Origin: DASUBN01 sp036000105
GTDB taxonomy: Bacteria; Pseudomonadota; Gammaproteobacteria; Natronospirales; REEB76
DNA length: 64,000 nucleotides
NCBI GenBank assembly: GCA_036000105.1
Contig: DASYGE010000004.1
Span: forward strand, 67,118 to 131,117
Direction: 5' to 3'
Shown: positions 1-8,994 of the stretch, piece by piece
Position numbering within the stretch: the first letter of the stretch is position 1
Layout of the letters: every line of letters begins with the position of its first letter
Program-made: the position numbers and the translations under genes
The notes under the pieces: model-generated
Told to the model about the DNA's origin: nothing
Databases searched by the model: none
What the model saw: only the letters and a program-made list of their open reading frames with translations

Positions 1-1
1 C

Positions 2-1069
2 CGCGGCCTGCGTATCTACGACGTGGCCGCCATCGGCAACAAGGATGTTTCGGAGCCCATCATCACCGCGCCCTTCTCGCCTCTCGGCCAGCGGGACTAT
101 GTGGCGTCCAGCGATGCCACCTGCGTCGCGCTGCCGACGGATCAACCCATAGACCCGCGCCGCGACCAGGGCGAGCTCATGCGCGTGCAGAACCAGGAAC
201 AGCCCATGCACCCGATCTACGACTACGCAGTGGTGAGCGACGCGAAGGAAGGCTTGATCCTCACCAACGTGGATACCCTCGCGGATGCCGATGCGCGCGA
301 TAACTTCCTGGAGCGCGCCATCGCTTATAACCCGGGCGGCGTGCTGGACGGCGCCCGCTACGTGGTGTTGGGGGGGTACTACGCCTACGTGGCAGCAGAC
401 GCGGGCCTCGTGGTGGTGGACCTGGATGAACCCCTGAAACCGCGGGTGGCGGCGGTGCTGCCCATGCCAGACCTGCGCGCCTTCAGCCTGCAGTTCCGTT
501 ATCTTTTCGCGGTGGACGGCCAGGGTCTCGTGACAGTGGACGTGACTCACCCGGAAACCCCACGGCTCGTACCGGGCTCGCGGGTGCCCTTACAGAACGC
601 TCATCGTATATATACGGCGCGGACTTATGCCTATGTGGCCGCGGGACCCCAGGGTCTCGCCATCGTTGATGTGACCCGACCCGAGACGCCCGAGCTCTAC
701 CGCATGTTCGACGCGGGCGGCACGTTGCGCGACGTACGCGATGTGGTGATAGGCGCCGCCTACGATTCCGTCTATGCCTACGTGGCGGACGCCGCCACGG
801 GCCTCGCGGTAGTGCAGCTCACCGCCCCCGACACCCAGCCGCGCTTCTTCGGTTTCAGCCCTGCACCCGAGCCGGCCCTCATCGCCCGCTACGCCACGCC
901 TTATCCCACCACCTGCCTGTCACGCGGCCTGGAACGGGATCGCGCGGTGGACGAGACCGGCGGGCAGATCGCTGTCTTCGGGCGCATAGGCTCACGACCC
1001 TTCAGCCTCGAAGAGATGCACAAGTTGTACCTAGACAGCGCCGGTAACCCGTGGTTCGTGAGCGAATGA
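2..1069 (+). CDS. LVIVD-repeat beta-propeller protein, 5' end missing
   Basis: The reading frame is open from the window edge, so the N-terminus, with any signal peptide, lies outside. The visible 355 residues contain at least four copies of a repeat of about 42 residues with the pattern aromatic-x-YVA-x-GL-x-VVD-x-P, for example YYAYVAADAGLVVVDLDEP and TYAYVAAGPQGLAIVDV. This is the LVIVD repeat, which folds into beta-propeller blades and is usually found in secreted or surface proteins of unknown function. No catalytic motif is visible. The C-terminal 80 residues are not repeat-like. The next gene follows after 64 bases on the same strand. The family call is firm; the biological role is unknown. 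Confidence 0.75.
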   Translation, partial: RGLRIYDVAAIGNKDVSEPIITAPFSPLGQRDYVASSDATCVALPTDQPIDPRRDQGELMRVQNQEQPMHPIYDYAVVSDAKEGLILTNVDTLADADARDNFLERAIAYNPGGVLDGARYVVLGGYYAYVAADAGLVVVDLDEPLKPRVAAVLPMPDLRAFSLQFRYLFAVDGQGLVTVDVTHPETPRLVPGSRVPLQNAHRIYTARTYAYVAAGPQGLAIVDVTRPETPELYRMFDAGGTLRDVRDVVIGAAYDSVYAYVADAATGLAVVQLTAPDTQPRFFGFSPAPEPALIARYATPYPTTCLSRGLERDRAVDETGGQIAVFGRIGSRPFSLEEMHKLYLDSAGNPWFVSE

Positions 1070-1133
1070 AGGCTACAGACAGGGTCCGCAAGGTGCATTA
1101 GAATCAACGTTCGGGGGCCTCCGGCAAGCCGAA

Positions 1134-1508
1134 ATGTCAGAAGAAAAACGCGCATTCGACCGCATCGAGACCGAGCACTCGATCCGCATAATCGGCGAGG
1201 ATGGCAGTAGCCTCCCGGCCATTGCGGCCAACATTTCCCTGACAGGCCTGCAGATACTCTGCGACCGGCCCACCATGGAACGCATCAGCCCCCATGGCGC
1301 CGAGACCAAGGCCTCCCATGAGGTGCAGATCCGGGTGCGCGTCACCCTGCCCGATATGCCCGAAAACCAGAACAAGCTCGGCCTGTTCGGCCGGGTGGTG
1401 GCGGTCCGGACCGGCGGGCTGGACGAGTTCCGTATAGGCGTGCAGTTCACGGATTACGAGCCGGGCAGCTATAACGCCCTGGAAAGCTATCTGGACAAGC
1501 ATCTATAA
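1134..1508 (+). CDS. PilZ domain protein, probable c-di-GMP receptor
   Basis: A single-domain protein of 124 residues. It shows both halves of the PilZ c-di-GMP binding signature: RxxxR at residues 6-10 (RAFDR) and NxSxxG at residues 33-38 (NISLTG), followed by beta strands ending in EFRIGVQF. PilZ proteins bind cyclic di-GMP and pass the signal to motility, exopolysaccharide or secretion machinery. There is no attached output domain, so the partner cannot be read from the sequence. The start has only a weak ribosome binding site, but it places the arginine motif at the usual position right at the N-terminus. The neighbours on either side give no functional link. Confidence 0.88.
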   Translation: MSEEKRAFDRIETEHSIRIIGEDGSSLPAIAANISLTGLQILCDRPTMERISPHGAETKASHEVQIRVRVTLPDMPENQNKLGLFGRVVAVRTGGLDEFRIGVQFTDYEPGSYNALESYLDKHL

Positions 1509-1578
1509 GTCTTAAATCTTGAGATCGGGACCGGCTCTTCCTGTCAGGGGGAAGACCGGCTCTCCAGATGAGGGAGTC

Positions 1579-2148
1579 ATGATGTTGAAATGTGTCAAGG
1601 CGCTGGCCTTGCTGGTCGTGCTCGTGGCTGGCGGCCTCCTCGCTTATGCCTATTCCGGCCTGTACGACGTGTCCGCCACCCGTGAAGACGGCATCGTCAG
1701 CCGCTGGCTACTCACCACGGTGCGGCAACATTCCATCCATGCACGACTGGGCGGCATACAGGTGCCCACCAACCTCAGCGATCCCAAGATGGTGGATGAC
1801 GGCTTCTCTCACTATCACGAGATGTGCGAAGGCTGCCATCTGGCGCCGGGCATGGACAACAGTGAGATCCGGGAAGGACTCAACCCCCAGCCGCCGGTGC
1901 TCGCCAAGGCAGTGCCGCATACCACCCCCGCCGAACTCTTCTGGATCATCAAGAACGGCGTCCGCATGACCGGCATGCCCGCCTGGGGCACCAGCCACGA
2001 CGACCAGGCCATCTGGCAGATGGTGGCATTCCTGGAGCAGCTGCCCAAGATGACGCCGGCGGAATACCAGACCCTGGCGAAGAACGACAAGGGCGACCCC
2101 GACGCCCATGATCCCATGCCGGCGCCGAAGCAACCCGGCACCCATTGA
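1579..2148 (+). CDS. Membrane-anchored monohaem cytochrome c
   Basis: A protein of 189 residues with an N-terminal hydrophobic segment (about residues 8-26) that is probably an uncleaved anchor, a linker, and one class I cytochrome c domain. The haem motif CEGCH is at residues 83-87, and a methionine in RMTGMPAW (130 or 133) is the likely sixth ligand. The domain faces the periplasm and presumably shuttles electrons; the partner is not evident. Two ATG codons lie in tandem. AGGGAG at 1571-1576 is better spaced for the second one (1582), so the true start may be one codon later. Its haem would be attached by the Ccm system encoded 1.8 kb downstream. Confidence 0.85.
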   Translation: MMLKCVKALALLVVLVAGGLLAYAYSGLYDVSATREDGIVSRWLLTTVRQHSIHARLGGIQVPTNLSDPKMVDDGFSHYHEMCEGCHLAPGMDNSEIREGLNPQPPVLAKAVPHTTPAELFWIIKNGVRMTGMPAWGTSHDDQAIWQMVAFLEQLPKMTPAEYQTLAKNDKGDPDAHDPMPAPKQPGTH

Positions 2149-2177
2149 TCACCACGACAGGCATAGATGGAGCCTAC

Positions 2178-3932
2178 ATGACCCGTATCGCGTGCAAATG
2201 GATTGCAGCGGCAGCGCTTGCCAGTTCGAGCTTGGGCCTCATGAGCTGCGACAAGGCACCCGCGACAGCGGTCCCCGCCACTATCACGGCGAAGGCGCCG
2301 GTGGCGGCTTCCGCCGCGAAACCGGTGCTGTCCTACGCGGCCCAGCATCTGGGCGATTATGCCCAGGTGACCTTGAGCGCCGATCTCAGCGGCTACAGCG
2401 CCGAGCAGAAGCAGATGCTGGCGAAGCTCATCGCCGCCGGCAAGATCATGGATGACCTCTATTGGCAGCAGACTTACGGCGACAAAGATGCGTTGCTCTC
2501 GGGCATACGCGATGAAGCGACGCACCGTTACGCCGAGATCAACTACGGCCCTTGGGACCGGCTGAACGTCGACCGGCCGTTCGTGGCCGGCATCGGCAGG
2601 AAACCTTCGGGCGCAAACTTCTATCCGCCGGACATGAGCAAGGACGAGTTCGGCAAAGCGAAGCTGCCCGGGAAAGAAGGGCTCTACAGCCTGTTGCGCC
2701 GCGATTCCAAGGGCACCCTCATCCTCATCCCCTATCGCGAGGCCTATACGGATCAGTTGCAGCAGGCCGCAGATCTGCTCAACCAGGCTTCCGCCCTCGC
2801 CGCCGACCCTGGCTTCAAGAAATATCTGGCCCTGCGCGCCCAGTCGCTCCTGACGGACCAGTACCGTGAGAGCGACCTCGCCTGGCTGGATATGAAAGAC
2901 AACACGGTGGACCTGATCATCGGGCCTATCGAGACCTACGAAGATGCACTGTTCGGCTACAAGGCATCCTACGAGTGCTTCGTGCTGCTGAAAGACATGG
3001 GTTGGTCCAAACGCCTGGCCCGTTATGCCCAATACCTGCCGCAGTTGCAGAAGGATCTGCCGGTGTCTGCCCGCTACAAGCGTGAGAAGCCCGGCGCAGA
3101 TTCGGATCTCGGCGCTTATAACGCCATCTATTATGCCGGCGACGCGAACGCCGGAGCCAAGACCATCGCGGACAACCTGCCTAATGACGAAGAAGTCCAG
3201 TTGCAGAAAGGTACCCGCCGCCTGCAGATGGAGAACGTGACCCATGCCAAGTTCGACAAGATCATGCTGCCCATCGCGAACGAACTCATCGCTACAGATC
3301 AGTTAAAGCATGTTACCTTCGATGCTTTCTTCCAGAACACCATGTTCCATGAGGTGGCCCACGGCCTCGGCATCAAATCGACAGTGGACCACAAGGGCAC
3401 GGTGCGTATGGCCCTGCGGGACTACGCCTCGAGCTTCGAGGAAGGCAAGGCCGATGTGTTGGGGCTGTATCTCGTGGAGTGGCTGGCGGACCATGGCGAG
3501 CTGGACAGGTCCAAACTCATGGACAACTACGTGACCTTCCTGGCGGGCATCTTCCGCTCGGTGCGCTTCGGCGCCAGCGATGCCCACGGCAAAGCCAACA
3601 TGGTGCGCTTCAGTTTCTTCCTGGATATGGGCGCCTTCAGCCGTGATCCGGCGAGCGGCAAGTACAGCGTGAATCCGGAGAAGATGCGCGCCGCGGTGCA
3701 GGCCTTGGCGGCGAAACTGCTGGTGATCCAGGGCAACGGCGATTACGCCGCCGCCAAGAAGCTCACGGACGAACAGGGGGTGATCGCGCCGCAGTTGCAG
3801 GCCGATCTCGCACGCCTCACCCAGGACAAGATCCCGGTGGATATCATCTTCGACCAGGGGCCAGCAGTACTAGGTTTGAGCGATAGTCCATTGCACGTGA
3901 CGGATGCACCGCCCGCAGGAACTCATAGTTAA
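2178..3932 (+). CDS. Lipoprotein zinc peptidase, dipeptidyl-peptidase III (M49)-like
   Basis: A protein of 584 residues. A lipoprotein signal peptide ends in the lipobox LMSC (Cys24), followed by Asp25, which in enteric bacteria favours retention in the inner membrane. The zinc signature HEVAH is at residues 391-395 and the downstream FEEGKAD motif (Glu421, Glu422, Asp426) provides the third ligand region, as in M49-related peptidases. Classical dipeptidyl-peptidase III has a six-residue HELLGH motif, whereas this protein has an ordinary HExxH. The start at 2178 follows GGAG at five bases; an upstream in-frame ATG at 2145 lacks a site and would bury the signal peptide. Peptidase activity on short peptides is inferred from the motifs, not certain. 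Confidence 0.75.
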   Translation: MTRIACKWIAAAALASSSLGLMSCDKAPATAVPATITAKAPVAASAAKPVLSYAAQHLGDYAQVTLSADLSGYSAEQKQMLAKLIAAGKIMDDLYWQQTYGDKDALLSGIRDEATHRYAEINYGPWDRLNVDRPFVAGIGRKPSGANFYPPDMSKDEFGKAKLPGKEGLYSLLRRDSKGTLILIPYREAYTDQLQQAADLLNQASALAADPGFKKYLALRAQSLLTDQYRESDLAWLDMKDNTVDLIIGPIETYEDALFGYKASYECFVLLKDMGWSKRLARYAQYLPQLQKDLPVSARYKREKPGADSDLGAYNAIYYAGDANAGAKTIADNLPNDEEVQLQKGTRRLQMENVTHAKFDKIMLPIANELIATDQLKHVTFDAFFQNTMFHEVAHGLGIKSTVDHKGTVRMALRDYASSFEEGKADVLGLYLVEWLADHGELDRSKLMDNYVTFLAGIFRSVRFGASDAHGKANMVRFSFFLDMGAFSRDPASGKYSVNPEKMRAAVQALAAKLLVIQGNGDYAAAKKLTDEQGVIAPQLQADLARLTQDKIPVDIIFDQGPAVLGLSDSPLHVTDAPPAGTHS

Positions 3933-3945
3933 AGCGGCTACCAGA

Positions 3946-5130
3946 TCACTTCACCACGGCATCGATGACGATCGCGAGAGGTTTGGCGTCAGTCTTGCTC
4001 CAGCTTGCCTGCCCCATGAGGTCGCCAACATGCCGCTCGGGCGTGCCTGCCATTGAGATGCGCGCCAAGACCATCACGTTTACCTGACCTGAAAGGCCGT
4101 GCCCCGGGATGGGTGCATCCTGGTCTGTCAGGGTCACGTCCAGAGGCAAGTCCTTCACCTTGAAACGCCGTGCCGCCAACGGCGGACCCCCTGCCTCCCT
4201 TTCCGGCAGAGCGAACACGAACAACGTCTCATCCGGGTTCGCCTTCGCTTGTATGGCCGGTGAGAGGCTCACATGCACCCGGATGGCGGTGCCGGTGGCT
4301 GTGGCTGCCGCCGCATCCGGCTTGCCGCCGGCTTTGACGATGTACTTCTCGATCACCTGCCGGTAATCCGCCGGCGGATCCTGGCGCAGCAGCGCCTGCC
4401 AGCGGCTGACCGCGAGCTTGTTGTCGCCCCGTTCGAATGCACCCAAGCCGCCATACCACAGGGCCTGGGGATTGGCCGGATCCAGCAACAAGACCTTCTC
4501 GAAGAGCGGCAGTGCCTGGCTCATGAACTGCGTCGGATCCGCCAGGGTGCTGGCTTCCGCATAGCCCGCGAGCACGTCGGGATTGCCGTCACCTGCAAGT
4601 CCGCGTGCGTGACGGTAGGCATCCACGGCGTCAGGGTAGCGTCCCATGACGACATAGGAGTGACCCAGCATCACCCAGCCCTGCAGGTCATCTCCGTCGG
4701 TACTGTGCAGGCGTGCGGACAGGTCCGCCACCATCTGTTCCACCGCCGGTACACTCGCCTGTTCCACCCCCTCCGCACCCGCACGCCAGCTGCCGTAATA
4801 CCAGTAGAGCGCCGGCGCGGCCACGAGGATGAAGAATGCGGCGAGCAGCGCGGAACCGCGACGCCAGCCTTTGCTCGTGTCGTGACTTGGATCGCGGGTG
4901 ACGGCGCGCGAACGTTCCGCCAACAGGTCCCGGCGTGCGGCCTGGTAATCGCTTTCCGCCAGGGTGCCCGAGGCCAAGTCCCGCTCCAGTTCTTCCAGCT
5001 GCAAGCGATGGACGGCATCCGCCTGATCCTCCGGTGCAGCTCGGCCGCTGCGTACCCCGCGCCATAAGGGTATGGCCACGGCCGAGGCCGCCACCAACAA
5101 CATGAGCAAGGCGAGGGCTGCGAAGATCAT
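3946..5130 (-). CDS. ccmI: Cytochrome c biogenesis protein CcmI
   Basis: CcmI is the apocytochrome c chaperone of System I maturation; it binds the C-terminus of apocytochromes and presents them to CcmF-CcmH. The 394-residue product has two N-terminal membrane helices (about residues 1-22 and 92-112) flanking a short cytoplasmic coil, then a periplasmic TPR domain (about 140-260, for example GWVMLGHSYVVMGRYPDAV) and a C-terminal beta-rich domain. In E. coli this region is fused to CcmH; here it is separate, as in Pseudomonas and most other proteobacteria. Its start codon overlaps the ccmH stop in ATGA. It is the last gene of the ccm operon and converges on the peptidase gene with only 13 bases between. 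Confidence 0.93.
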   Translation of the reverse strand: MIFAALALLMLLVAASAVAIPLWRGVRSGRAAPEDQADAVHRLQLEELERDLASGTLAESDYQAARRDLLAERSRAVTRDPSHDTSKGWRRGSALLAAFFILVAAPALYWYYGSWRAGAEGVEQASVPAVEQMVADLSARLHSTDGDDLQGWVMLGHSYVVMGRYPDAVDAYRHARGLAGDGNPDVLAGYAEASTLADPTQFMSQALPLFEKVLLLDPANPQALWYGGLGAFERGDNKLAVSRWQALLRQDPPADYRQVIEKYIVKAGGKPDAAAATATGTAIRVHVSLSPAIQAKANPDETLFVFALPEREAGGPPLAARRFKVKDLPLDVTLTDQDAPIPGHGLSGQVNVMVLARISMAGTPERHVGDLMGQASWSKTDAKPLAIVIDAVVK

Positions 5131-5552
5131 GGTCGGGCATCCGTGGCGGAGTCATCTAGACCGGCGCGGCGCCTCACCACCAGGAACACTGTCAGGAATG
5201 CGATGCAAAGCAGGATGAAAGGCCCGGCCCACAAGAGCCAGGTACTCTGCTGCACGGGAGGCTTGTAGAGCACGTAGTTGCCATAGCGCTCCACCATATA
5301 ACTCCTGATCTCATCGTCGTCCTTGCCGGCGGCCACCATGGCATGGATCTGCCGGCGGAAATCCGCCGCCAGGTCCGCGTCGGAGTCCGCCACCGTCTCA
5401 TCCTGGCAGACGAGACAACGGAAACCGTGGATGAGTTGCTGGTAACGGGCCTGCAGGACCGGGTCGGCGAACGGCGGTTCGCTGTCTATGGCGGAAGCCG
5501 CCTGGGAGAACAGCAATAGGGCTGCCAGCAGAGGCAGGAATGCTTTCATCAT
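5127..5552 (-). CDS. ccmH: Cytochrome c biogenesis thiol oxidoreductase CcmH
   Basis: CcmH is a periplasmic, membrane-anchored thiol-disulfide protein that keeps the CxxCH cysteines of apocytochrome c reduced. The 141-residue product has a signal peptide (about residues 1-21), the redox motif FRCLVC with Cys46 and Cys49, the conserved helix bundle with YGNYVLYKPP, and a C-terminal membrane helix (about 105-126). The short form without a TPR domain is standard when ccmI is separate. The start overlaps the ccmG stop in ATGA, so translation is probably coupled. Confidence 0.95.
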   Translation of the reverse strand: MMKAFLPLLAALLLFSQAASAIDSEPPFADPVLQARYQQLIHGFRCLVCQDETVADSDADLAADFRRQIHAMVAAGKDDDEIRSYMVERYGNYVLYKPPVQQSTWLLWAGPFILLCIAFLTVFLVVRRRAGLDDSATDARP

Positions 5553-6088
5553 GGTTCGCCCTGCAAGACCTGGATGCGCCGCAGCAGGTCATCGCGGATC
5601 AACTCCGGGGTGAGCGGGCCGATGTACTTGTAGCGGATGATCCCGTGCTTATCCAGCAGGAAAGTCTCGGGCGCGCCATACACACCCCAATCGATGGTCG
5701 CGTCGCCACTGGCATCGTAAGCCACGGCCGTATAAGGGTTGCCTTGCTTCGCGAGCATATCCAGAGCCGCCTGGCGGTCATCCTTGTAATCCAGCCCATA
5801 TATAGGGATCACGTGCTCCGCGGCGAACTGCATGAGCACCGGATGCTCGTCCCGGCAAGCCACGCACCAGCTGCCCCAGACGTTAAGCAGAGACACCTTG
5901 CCCTGGAGTTCCGCCTGGGTGAGGGTCTGCTTGCTATCAGCCAAGTCCGGCAGCGAGAAGGCCGGCGCCGCTTTGCCGATGAGGGGCGACGGCACCACGG
6001 TGGGATCGAGGAACAGACCCCGGGCGAAGAGCGCCACCAGGGCCAGGAGCACCGCCACCGGCAGAGCGTACCGAAGGTAGCGCCACAT
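5549..6088 (-). CDS. ccmG: Thioredoxin-like thiol:disulfide interchange protein CcmG (DsbE)
   Basis: CcmG is the periplasmic thioredoxin-fold reductant of the Ccm pathway, receiving electrons from DsbD. The 179-residue product has an N-terminal membrane anchor (about residues 8-24) and a thioredoxin domain with the active site WCVAC (Cys75, Cys78). The family-specific GVYGAPETF motif carries the cis-proline at residue 140. Length and motifs are typical. It starts two bases after the ccmF stop codon and its stop overlaps the ccmH start. Confidence 0.95.
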   Translation of the reverse strand: MWRYLRYALPVAVLLALVALFARGLFLDPTVVPSPLIGKAAPAFSLPDLADSKQTLTQAELQGKVSLLNVWGSWCVACRDEHPVLMQFAAEHVIPIYGLDYKDDRQAALDMLAKQGNPYTAVAYDASGDATIDWGVYGAPETFLLDKHGIIRYKYIGPLTPELIRDDLLRRIQVLQGEP

Positions 6089-6090
6089 GC

Positions 6091-8088
6091 TCAGCTCTCC
6101 CGGTGCGGGGCGGCTTTAGCGCCCCCGCCCGTCTCGGAAGCGGCCGCGCTCGCATCCAGTACGGCCTCGGTGCGACGCTGACGGTAACGGCGATCCGACG
6201 CGGCCAGGATGCCGCCCAACATCATCAGGATGCCGCCCAGCCAGATGAAGCGCACCAGGGGTTTGTACTCGATGCGCACGCTCCAGCTGCCGTTATCCAG
6301 CGAGTTACCGAGGGCCAGGTAGAGATCGCGCGTAAGGCCCGGATGGATGGCGGCTTCCGTGGTCTCGGTGCTGCTGAAACGCCGCTTCTCCGGCAGCATG
6401 GTGGTGATGGGCTCACCGTCCCGGCTCACCACGAAGCGGCCCTGGTCTGCCTGGTAGTTGGGGCCATCGACCGTGGTCACACCCTGGAAATCGAATCTAT
6501 ATCCCGCCACCGTGGCGCTGCCGCCCGGCGCGATCACCTGATCCTGCTCCACGCCCAGGAGACTCGTGACGGTGATGCCGAGCACCAAGCAACCCGCCCC
6601 CAGATGCGCAAGGCTCATGCCCAGTACCGAACGCGGCAAGGCGCTATGCCTGCCTTGCAGGCGTAGCCGCAGACGCCTCACAGGCTCCACGAAGGCCGAC
6701 GCAGCGGCCCAGGTGGCCAACATGACGCCGGCGGTGAGCAACAGGCCGCGCTCGGCGCCCGCCACGATCACCGCGATCACGCCTGCGAGCAAAGCCAGCA
6801 GCGCCGCGATCTTCACGGTGCGCGCGGTGGCTTTGGGGTCGCCGTGTTTCCAACGCACATAAGGCCCGATGCCGATGAGCACCAGGAAGGGCAGCATCAC
6901 CGGCACGAACACGCTGTTGAAATACGGCGGCCCCACGGACAGGCGGCCGAGGTTGAGCGCGTCCATCATCAGGGGATAGAGGGTGCCCAAGAGTACGGAT
7001 GCCGCCGCCACCACCAGGAAGATGTTATTGAGCAGCAGCAACGTCTCCCGGGAGAACGGTTGGAAGCCGCCGCCACGGGTGAGGCTGGGGGCGCGCCATG
7101 CATAGAGCGTGAGCGCTGCACCCACGAACAACCCCAGCATGGCGAGGATGAAGATGCCGCGCTTGGGATCGCTCGCGAAGGAATGCACCGAGATCAGCAC
7201 GCCGGAGCGCACCAGGAAGGTCCCGAGCAAGCTCAAGGAGAAAGCCGCGATGGCGAGCAGCACAGTCCAGCTCTTGAACGCGCCGCGCTTCTCGGTGACC
7301 GCCAGGGAATGCACCAATGCGGTACCCACGAGCCAGGGCATGAAGGACGCGTTCTCCACCGGATCCCAGAACCACCAGCCGCCCCAACCGAGCTCGTAGT
7401 AAGACCACCAGCTGCCGAGGGTGATGCCGAAGCTCAGGAACAGCCAGGCGGTGAGGGTCCAGGGTCGTGCCCAGCGGGCCCACACCGAATCCATGCGTCC
7501 ACCCAGGAGCGCCGCCACCGCGAAGGCGAAGGCCACGGAGAAACCCACGTAACCCGTGTAGAGCATGGGCGGGTGGATGGCCATGGCCGGATCCTGCAGG
7601 ATCGGATTCAGATCCCTGCCCTGCCCCACCGGCGGCAAGAGCCGCGTGAAAGGATCGGAAGTGGTGAGCATGAACAGGAAGAAACCCAGGCTGATGACGC
7701 CCATCACCCCCAGCACGCGACTCGTGAACTCCAGGGGCAGATGCCGGCTGAAGCGCGCCACCGCCAGCGTCCAGATGCCGAGCACGGTAACCCACAGGAG
7801 CAAGGAGCCTTCATGGGCGCCCCACACGGCAGTGAAGCGGTAGGGCCAGGGCAACAGGACGTTGGAGTTCTCGGCGACATACGCCACGGAGAAATCGCTC
7901 ACCAGGAAGGCATAAGCGAGACAGGCGAAGGCAAACAGCGTGAACAAGGCCTGCACGACAGCAGTCGGGCGCACCGCCGACATCCATAGCAGATCGTTGC
8001 GCTGCGCACCCAGGATGCCGAAGAAAGCCTGGGCTGCCGCCAGGCACAGGGCAAGGATCAGGGCGAGATGGCCGAATTCAGGGATCAT
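6091..8088 (-). CDS. ccmF: Haem lyase subunit CcmF
   Basis: CcmF is the large inner-membrane haem lyase that transfers haem from holo-CcmE to apocytochrome c. The 665-residue product is strongly hydrophobic with many membrane helices and contains the haem-handling WWD domain WGGWWFWDPVEN at residues 235-246, flanked by conserved histidines such as His172 (AIHPP) and His260. Length is close to that of the E. coli protein. It is separated from the upstream cytochrome c gene by 43 bases and followed at once by ccmG. Confidence 0.96.
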   Translation of the reverse strand: MIPEFGHLALILALCLAAAQAFFGILGAQRNDLLWMSAVRPTAVVQALFTLFAFACLAYAFLVSDFSVAYVAENSNVLLPWPYRFTAVWGAHEGSLLLWVTVLGIWTLAVARFSRHLPLEFTSRVLGVMGVISLGFFLFMLTTSDPFTRLLPPVGQGRDLNPILQDPAMAIHPPMLYTGYVGFSVAFAFAVAALLGGRMDSVWARWARPWTLTAWLFLSFGITLGSWWSYYELGWGGWWFWDPVENASFMPWLVGTALVHSLAVTEKRGAFKSWTVLLAIAAFSLSLLGTFLVRSGVLISVHSFASDPKRGIFILAMLGLFVGAALTLYAWRAPSLTRGGGFQPFSRETLLLLNNIFLVVAAASVLLGTLYPLMMDALNLGRLSVGPPYFNSVFVPVMLPFLVLIGIGPYVRWKHGDPKATARTVKIAALLALLAGVIAVIVAGAERGLLLTAGVMLATWAAASAFVEPVRRLRLRLQGRHSALPRSVLGMSLAHLGAGCLVLGITVTSLLGVEQDQVIAPGGSATVAGYRFDFQGVTTVDGPNYQADQGRFVVSRDGEPITTMLPEKRRFSSTETTEAAIHPGLTRDLYLALGNSLDNGSWSVRIEYKPLVRFIWLGGILMMLGGILAASDRRYRQRRTEAVLDASAAASETGGGAKAAPHRES

Positions 8089-8131
8089 GGCAGCCTTTTG
8101 GACGGGATGCGGTCACGCACCCCAAGGTGTG

Positions 8132-8494
8132 TCACTGCTTCTTCTGCAAGTCACCGCGGATATAAGCCACCACGGCCTTGAGGTCGGCTTCGTCCAGATG
8201 CCAGGCAGGCATGTCCATGGGGATGTCTTTATATCTCTTCTTCGCCCCGGAGCGGCCGTTCTGGATGGTGTCTTCGATGTCCGCCAGCTTGCCCTTGATA
8301 AGGAAGGCATCGCCCTTCAATGCCGGTGCGAGTCCCTTGGTGCCTTCACCAGTGCTGCCGTGGCAGGCGGCGCAGGTGCCCTCGAATGTCGCCTTGCCAT
8401 CAGCAGCCAGGGCGGTGCTGCACACGAGACCGGCACTCATGGCCAACAAGACCCAGGCACTCATCTGTATCGGACGCATGGTTCTCTCCGTCAT
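8132..8494 (-). CDS. Small periplasmic monohaem cytochrome c inside the ccm operon
   Basis: A protein of 120 residues with a signal peptide ending in STALA-AD (cleavage near residue 30), the haem motif CAACH at 41-45 and a late methionine ligand in IPMDMPAW (Met93 or Met95). It belongs to the soluble class I cytochromes c. Its position between ccmE and ccmF is unusual because ccm operons normally run directly from ccmE to ccmF. Gaps of 44 and 43 bases separate it from the neighbours, looser than the overlaps elsewhere in the operon. It could be an ordinary electron carrier placed next to its maturation machinery, or have a role in maturation itself; the sequence does not decide. An internal ATG six codons downstream is an alternative start. 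Confidence 0.88.
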   Translation of the reverse strand: MTERTMRPIQMSAWVLLAMSAGLVCSTALAADGKATFEGTCAACHGSTGEGTKGLAPALKGDAFLIKGKLADIEDTIQNGRSGAKKRYKDIPMDMPAWHLDEADLKAVVAYIRGDLQKKQ

Positions 8495-8538
8495 GGGCTG
8501 ATAAACATCAACTGCTGATTATATCCGGTGGCCGGGGC

Positions 8539-8994
8539 TCAGTGGCCGGAAGCCGTCTGCGCAGCCGCTTGGGCCTTCGCTTTGGCGATGGCCGCCGCCA
8601 CTTCCGGCGGCATGTATTTCTCGTCGTGCTTGGCCAGCACTTCGTCAGCGGTGAACTGCCCGTCGGCCGCGATCGAACCGTGCACCACGATGCCCTGCCC
8701 CTCCCGGAACAGGTCCGGCAGGATGCCCGTATAGACGATAGGCACCGAGTGCTGCATGTCCGTGAGGACGAAGCTCACGGTCATGCTGCCCGGCGTGCGC
8801 TGTACGCTGCCCGTGGCCACGAGACCGCCCATGCGGAACATCTGCCCTGCCTTGGCCTCACCCGCCGCTACCTGGCTGGGGGTGTAGTAATACAGGATGT
8901 TCTTGTTGAAGGCCTTGAGGGCCAGCGCCACGGCGATACCCACACCGATCAGCACCAGGATCACCGCTGTGAGGCGTCTGTACCGGGGCGTCAT
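8539..8994 (-). CDS. ccmE: Haem chaperone CcmE
   Basis: CcmE covalently binds haem in the periplasm and carries it from CcmC to CcmF. The 151-residue product has a membrane anchor (about residues 9-27), an OB-fold beta barrel, and the conserved LAKHDEKYMPPE motif in which His123 is the covalent haem ligand and Tyr127 the axial ligand. The open frame extends 39 codons further upstream, but the start at 8994 overlaps the ccmD stop in ATGA and gives the normal N-terminus MTPRYRR. The flexible Ala-rich C-terminal tail is also normal. Confidence 0.96.
   Translation of the reverse strand: MTPRYRRLTAVILVLIGVGIAVALALKAFNKNILYYYTPSQVAAGEAKAGQMFRMGGLVATGSVQRTPGSMTVSFVLTDMQHSVPIVYTGILPDLFREGQGIVVHGSIAADGQFTADEVLAKHDEKYMPPEVAAAIAKAKAQAAAQTASGH

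Noticed and set aside
1815..3245. 476-residue open frame on the minus strand
   Set aside because: It lies antisense to the cytochrome c and peptidase genes, which have motifs, signal sequences and ribosome sites; the product is an unrelated low-complexity shadow of GC-rich coding DNA.
6844..7989. 381-residue plus-strand frame antisense to ccmF
   Set aside because: Rich in His, Glu, Gln and Arg with no recognisable domain; ccmF on the other strand is certain.
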